From positions 1-17,941 of the forward strand of contig JAQIWT010000570.1 of NCBI GenBank assembly GCA_034696485.1: 17,941 nucleotides of DNA, read 5' to 3'. Position numbers and translations under genes: made by a program. Below, one piece after another: positions 8,945 to 17,941 of the stretch (the stretch's first letter is position 1; each line of letters starts with the position of its first letter). The notes beneath the pieces are model-generated. The model worked only from the letters and a program-made list of their open reading frames with translations, ran no database searches and was not told where the DNA came from. The stretch comes from Isohypsibius dastychi (Eukaryota; Tardigrada; Eutardigrada; Parachela; Isohypsibiidae).

Positions 8945-11406
8945 ATGATGCTTCGTCCTGCAAGATTTGTCTGGAGGTTACAGCTGGGTAAGGTTCTTGT
9001 TGCATTATTCTGGAAGGGAACAAATGTTTCTGTGTCTGCACAGATATCCATGTCCATTTATATTTTTTCAGCTGCAAACAAATGGTCCAATGGACCGATC
9101 CCTGTTGAATTTCGCCGGTTTGTCGTTGCCGTTGCTGCAGAACCTCGATCTTCATCTGTCTTCCGGCCACCTGCACGATCCCAAAACAATGATCAAACAA
9201 GGAAAGGATCACTGCCCCAAAACGAATCGAAGCTTGATCTCGATGTTATTTTGAAAAATATCAAGATTGAGAAAGCTGGAAAGTCTCATGTTGAGACGGA
9301 AAACGATGGACTCCGGCAAAGTCTTTACTCGATGCGAGCATACCACGGTTACTTTGATCCTGGAACGAGGAAAGTTGCGTTATCGTCCGTAGACGCTCAA
9401 CGAGTGATCGACGAAATCAGAAATGCAGAAAATTTGTCAGATCCAAGAGATCTCATTGCATTACTAAAGAAGTCGGCGCAGTTGGTGTTCTCGTCTAGGA
9501 GGAAGCTGGTCGAGGATCCTATTTTCACTGTGAGTGTTGTTTCATGGCTTTTTTGATTCTGCTAGGTAATGGAAGATTCTTTTAGCTTTTTGCCGATTTG
9601 CTTCACGATAGACTGAAATCTTGTGGATCCTTGAAATTTTCGGATTTATTTGATTTACTGCAAGCATTTCGCCAGTTCAGATTTGATCAACTACATCACT
9701 CGTTTCCACCCGGAAATATATTACGTTCGATCATCGATGCCAAACTTATTGAAATGTATCCCAAATTATCGAGACAAGAAGGATTTATTCTGTCGGATAT
9801 GCTGTATCTTTCTTCGTGTGCCCGGTTGGCGAAATTCCCACAGTATTTCATCTCGAGACAGCAAGCAGCCCTGACTTCGTATACTCCCCAAGAACTTGTC
9901 CGCATTTTGCTGGCCATTTCCGTGCAGAGATCCGCTGATCCCGGTTACATGTTGCAATTGGAACGGTTACTTCTGCCGCATATAAGTGGATTCTCCGGTG
10001 TCGAATTAGCTGCCATTTGCGCGGGCTTCTTCAAAAGCCAAATTGCTCCGGGAATCGAGCTGATGGATAAAATCGTCTCCCGACTTCAGGGTCTAGACGC
10101 GGAAGATATTGCGAATGATGTTGTTCTTCCAAGCTGCGCAAAATTCTTGGCAAAATATGCTCAACCGGCGCTTCACGATGCAATGAAGAATTTAATGCTG
10201 AAAATCAAGCCGTATATTTCCCGGCTGAATATCACATCGCTCTCCCATGTTACCGGGATTTTGGAAGTGACTTTGCACGTTGATGAAGATTTTTTGGATA
10301 GAGTGACATCACGGCTCGTGGATCGACTGCCCGGAAGTCGGTTGAAAGATGTCGCTAAGATAACTCGCACATGCAGCGTTGTTAACTACCGGCCCAGGAT
10401 TCGCGGAATGGATTATTTCGAACATATTCTGGAATATTCAGAAAAAAATCTCCCGTCGGCGGAATGTCTCAAATACCCGTCAAAATGTGTGGAACTGCTG
10501 GCAGCTATGGCGAGAATGGGGTTGTTCTCTGAACGGCTGATGACTATCGTATCTTCACCAATTTTCGCTTCTGAATATCGAGGTAATTATTACTCCGATC
10601 AAACTAATTACTTAGCCAATAGTCTGTTTTTTAGACCAACCGGATAGCCTTTTGGTGGATCTGGATTTTCTTCAGCTGTTTTACGCAGTCGAAATCGATT
10701 TTCCACAAAGAACATCCCCATTACTAGATGAAGCGTCTTTGCGTAGAATGGTCAGAGATCTCCAGTCCAGAGAAGGCCCGATTAATTCAGCATTGGGATC
10801 CCTTTCGAACGGTCTCCTCACGTTGTTGAACCTGAGTCAGTCTAATGCCGAAAACATGATTGCTGCATGTACACCGCTTCCTTACGCAGAACGAAGTGAG
10901 TAGTTTATCGGACATTTGATTTCGTTTGAATTCGGAATTTCTGGCTTCAGGAAACCTTATTGTCTTGTTTATTTTCAGTGTTGGTCTTGAGACTGAAAAA
11001 CCTGGATCCACTTCCGCTGCCTCAACATATTTTATCACGGGAGAACCCATCGGTGGTTCATGTTCCGCCAAAAGATGGCAGTTGGTAAATTGACTCTAAG
11101 CATTCGAGCTAATGGTTTTAAAGGATATGTTTTTTTTCCAGCCATGTAATATGCTACCATCCTTGGTGGAATTACACGAGCCCGATGCACCAACTGACCG
11201 GTTTTCATGAGATGAAACTACGACATCTTCGCGCTCTTGGTTATACTGTGATTGCCGTTGACCAGGTTGACACACAGAACTTGACCTTTGTTCAGAAAAT
11301 GAAATATTTACGTGACAAACTGTTTTTTGAAAAATTTGATGTGAGTTCTGTAGATCCTGTACCAGTGCAGCCGGATATTCAAGATCCAGTCAAGGTTGCG
11401 GTGTAA
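8945..11406 (+). CDS. FASTK-family RAP-domain protein, probably mitochondrial
   Basis: FASTK-family proteins bind mitochondrial RNA and affect its processing, stability or translation. Exons are 8945-8987, 9072-9529, 9586-10582, 10635-10895, 10979-11084 and 11142-11406, with consistent phases and 709 aa, within the family range. The first residues (MMLRPARFVWRL) form a basic, acid-free amphipathic start typical of a mitochondrial presequence. The middle (about 170-590) is Leu-rich and helical, matching the position of the FAST_1/FAST_2 repeats. The last exon encodes a clear RAP domain (about 622-690): HPWWN, then KLRHLRALGYTVIAVD, then a KYLRDKL end. Which FASTKD paralogue this matches cannot be settled by eye. 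An adjacent ATG at 8948 is an alternative start. The gene is convergent with the stomatin gene. Confidence 0.85.
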
Positions 11407-11436
11407 AATATTTGGAGAAGAGTCCAAGAAAATTGG

Positions 11437-11442
11437 AATAAA
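11437..11442 (+). promoter_or_regulatory. Polyadenylation signal AATAAA of the RAP-domain gene
   Basis: A perfect AATAAA begins 31 nt after the RAP-gene stop codon (11404-11406). Cleavage would fall 10-30 nt later, inside the 96-bp gap before the convergent stomatin stop. A TATAAA variant on the minus strand (11474-11469) is the nearest candidate for stomatin, about 29 nt past its stop. Confidence 0.6.
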
Positions 11443-11502
11443 TTTCAGAAGAATTGAATCAGTGATAATTTATAGTCAATGTTGTTTTCCCGGGAAACTA
11501 GG

Positions 11503-13381
11503 TTAGTGCCTTGTGAAAGATGCAATAAGATCCATTGGAACGGGGAATATGATTGTGGAATTCCGTTCAGCTGATATGGTATTTAGAGTTTGCAAATATC
11601 GAAGCTGCATGGCACCAGGAGATTCGGAGATGACATCGGCGGCTTCCTTCAACGCTCGAGCAGCTTTCTGTTCACCTTCCGCCGCAATCACCTGTTCACA
11701 TTGGAAAGGTCACCGGGGAATCGGTTCGAGTTAGAGAGTGGTTGACGGACCTGAGCTCGAGCTTCCCTGGTGGCTTCCGCTTCTGCTGCCATTGCACGTT
11801 GTAGCTGGACCGGCAAGCGGACATCCTTGCTGCAAATACATTCGTAAATATTTTGGAAGTCTTGCTGGAACCAATATCAGGAATTTTGTACTCACATTTC
11901 CACGCGCTCAACTTTTATTCCCCATGCAGTGGTCGATTCCAGTAAGTTTGCCTGAAACAGTCAAATAAATCGACGACAATTATATAAGGATTGCTAGATC
12001 AAAATAATGACTGACCTGTATCATATTGCTTATGATTTCCCGCTCTGCTAGAAGTCCCTGAAGATCTTTCGTTCCCAGAACGTTTCGAAGAGTCGTCTAA
12101 ACGAGTCGTGTCTTGACTTATATTAAAACCACATGTTTTGATTCTCTATTGTATAATTAAACTGCATGCAAATTTTACTAATGTATCCAGCCTATTATTT
12201 AAATGCGCTGTTGTGATTCCGAATCGTATTTATACCTGGGCAAGTAGTCGGGTAGAGGCATGTACATTTTCGACGTTGGCCACCTAAATGAATTAAATTG
12301 GTAGGGGATTCAAGGGAATTTGTGAAGACTTCTGCATTCCTGCTTACCGAAAGAGCTGCGTCAGCAATGCGGTAATATACCACTGCAATATGAGAGAAAA
12401 CCCGATATTAGTGTCATTCTATGTTCAAAAATAGCAGATTGTCTAATTTAGTATTTCAATTTTCCGGTGACTATTTGCATGGTTGAAGTGACAATCTCAT
12501 GCACAGTGACCGTGGACGAGCATGGCCGTTATGCTGACTACTACAAACCACATAATACGCTATGTCAACATGGCAAAATTTACCTGCATCGACGGATACA
12601 GTTACCTAAAGAATAAGAGAATCTGTCGTTATGTGACGCAAATATCTAATAAATTCTGTAGGTTGAAATCCAGCAGTACAGGTAACTTACGGAATCCCGG
12701 GTGAGTATCTCCTGGAAGAATATAGAAAACGTGGTTTCGGTAAATTACATAACTGTTAAGTTAAGAAAACGTACTTGTGGAGGAATCTCAAATAATGTGC
12801 TCCTGAAATCGTACGTATCGCATCAGAGCGCTTATTGTCGTGAAAAAAATGGTACCGGATATCGATTTTCGTGTACTCTTCTGAAACCAAAGACCACTTT
12901 TGAGAAACCTTGTAAAAATTCAGTCAATAAATTTACCGATGCAAGGCAGAACGAAAAATATTCCCGGACCTTCGATGACATATCCTGAGATTATTTTATA
13001 CACTGTGGTAGGCGAAAACTGTCAAGAGCCCACCTTTCGATCCACCATGGAGCAGACGGCCAAGCCGGAAGATGACTGCCCGTTCATATTCTTGAACAAC
13101 CTTTTATTGAAATACCGAGTGTTAGGTATTCTCAGCTGACGTTTTCAGAGACGATATAAAGGCTCTTGTTACCTTGAAGCAAATACATAAGGAAAATGGA
13201 AAGGTCACCACCACTAGAATCCATGATAGAACTGTCAAGAATGTTGCACACATCCCAGGCGATTCATCCTCACGATTTCCAACTAAAAAGTCATTCAGTT
13301 AACGAATTACAAAACTAAAATCCCGAATTACCGACCTTGAGCTGGTGTATCTCCATTGCGGGCGATATTAGACATCTCCAT
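11503..13381 (-). CDS. Stomatin-family (STOM/MEC-2-like) SPFH membrane protein, complete
   Basis: Stomatins sit in a hairpin on the inner face of the plasma membrane, oligomerise through the SPFH domain and tune ion channels. Exons are 13381-13336, 13282-13173, 13100-13034, 12969-12937, 12880-12856, 12802-12775, 12711-12691, 12605-12584, 12382-12348, 12283-12236, 12096-12016, 11951-11896, 11829-11751 and 11691-11503. Every phase agrees and the product is 279 aa, close to human stomatin at 288. The hydrophobic hairpin is at about 26-51, with the mid-hairpin Pro at 44 and Cys residues that could be acylated. Then come VVQEYERAVIFRLGRL, GPGIFFVLPCI, PPQEILTRDSVTVSVDA, VYYRI, TTLRNVLGT, and the C-terminal helix AAEAEATREARA with the oligomerisation tail NSTIIFPVP. 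Exons of 21, 22, 25, 28, 33 and 35 nt are unusually small. The second in-frame ATG (13375) is an alternative start. It may be an orthologue of mec-2, unc-1 or another sto gene. Confidence 0.94.
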
Positions 13382-13965
13382 TCGGTGAAAAAATGAAGCC
13401 GATCCAACCTGAACAAGCTAGATTTCATAATGCTCCTAACAACGCTCAGTCCACTCGGATCGCTATTATTTTATTGCTGGAATTGTTGGAAAGCTTTGGG
13501 ATAATATTGACTTTGGTCGATTTGGCCTTCTTCCAACATCGGTACCTGATCCCTGGAGGACCAGCTGATCAATCAGTCTCCTTTTCCACTGTGTCATAAA
13601 AACAGGTTGATAACCACATTGTGCGCAGTGTTCGTTTATTGAACCGAATGTTTGTGGTTATTGCTTAATCCGTCATAGCGCAATCCAAATAAAACGCTCA
13701 AAACTGAATACCACAAAAAAACAGGAATAGATATAACTCCAGCAACTTGAACCAAAAAGAAAAAAGTTCATTAGGAGGTAATTAACTGACAACTTTGAAA
13801 AGTGCATTTAGAAACAACAATCACACTTGCGCTCAACTGTTAGATCAACAGATCAGTTAACCAACTCGTGGCGTCAAGTTTGGAAACCGGGATTAAACTG
13901 AATATACTTTGGAATAAAAGACGTTATCTGAAGAATTCTCCCAATCCAACCATCAAAATCCATCT
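13382..13965. other. Tandem intergenic region between GCKIII stop and stomatin start
   Basis: Both neighbours lie on the minus strand, so this 584 bp must hold the 3' end of the GCKIII gene and the promoter of the stomatin gene. Minus-strand AATAAA signals occur at 13640-13635 and 13475-13470; the first is the better poly(A) candidate for GCKIII. A 68-codon plus-strand ATG ORF (13393-13599) has no recognisable family and is probably chance. The wide gap does not suggest an operon. Confidence 0.45.
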
Positions 13966-17826
<3,861 letters not shown>

Positions 17827-17941
17827 CTGCGAACAAAAAACCAACCTGAAATTCCGGTATGCGACTAATCGACACACAAATCAAACAAACATCTGTTCGG
17901 AATAACAATCTCAGACTGGCTCCTAAAGAGCAACAAGCGAA
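17827..17941 (-). other. GCKIII intron running off the window
   Basis: A good acceptor (TTTTTTGTTCGCAG) precedes the exon at 17826. No upstream coding text resembling the expected segment before the hinge (a YVTKYYGSY-like sequence) is seen in the remaining 115 nt, so the intron continues beyond the edge. Confidence 0.6.

Noticed and set aside
13393-13599. Plus-strand 68-aa ORF between GCKIII and stomatin
   Set aside because: It has an ATG and a hydrophobic stretch but no family resemblance, and it lies antisense in the likely stomatin promoter.

Overview
This is eukaryotic nuclear DNA from a small, gene-dense animal genome. Every recognisable gene is split by canonical GT-AG introns, most of them only 50 to 85 nt, with short acceptors of the TTTCAG/TTTTAG type. 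Exons were joined by hand using reading phase, splice sites and family conservation, and all six models close with consistent phases. Intron size, acceptor style, a base composition near 40% GC by eye and MEC-2-like stomatin wording suggest a nematode. A retained COP1 gene argues against the Caenorhabditis lineage and would fit an early-branching (enoplean) worm. This organism call is an inference; another compact protostome is possible.

Layout. 518-3308 (-): complete COP1 ubiquitin ligase with RING, coiled coil and WD40 domains, 12 exons, 712 aa. 3309-3896: divergent intergenic region. 3897-6317 (+): complete polo-like kinase, 12 exons, 574 aa. 6553-8259 (-): testis-specific-kinase (TSSK)-like kinase with a long Ser/Pro-rich N terminus, 8 exons, 439 aa, convergent with the polo kinase. 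8260-8944: second divergent intergenic region. 8945-11406 (+): mitochondrial FASTK/RAP-domain protein, 6 exons, 709 aa. 11503-13381 (-): stomatin-family membrane protein, 14 exons including several microexons, 279 aa, convergent with the RAP gene at 96 bp. 13966-17826 (-): Ste20/germinal-centre kinase III (MST3/MST4/STK25 type), running off the right edge, 8 visible exons.

Mobile DNA. The GCKIII gene has two unusually long introns. One (15220-15862) contains a 406-bp foldback element with near-identical 163-bp inverted arms, flanked by a TAA duplication: a MITE-like insertion, perhaps of the PIF/Harbinger type. The other (16318-17660, 1343 nt) holds sequence I cannot identify.

The genes do not form an obvious pathway. 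Three are serine/threonine kinases of different families (cell cycle, TSSK, Ste20), and COP1 acts in protein turnover. Their proximity looks like ordinary compact-genome packing into divergent and convergent pairs. I see no RNA gene, CRISPR array, or clearly undescribed multi-gene system.
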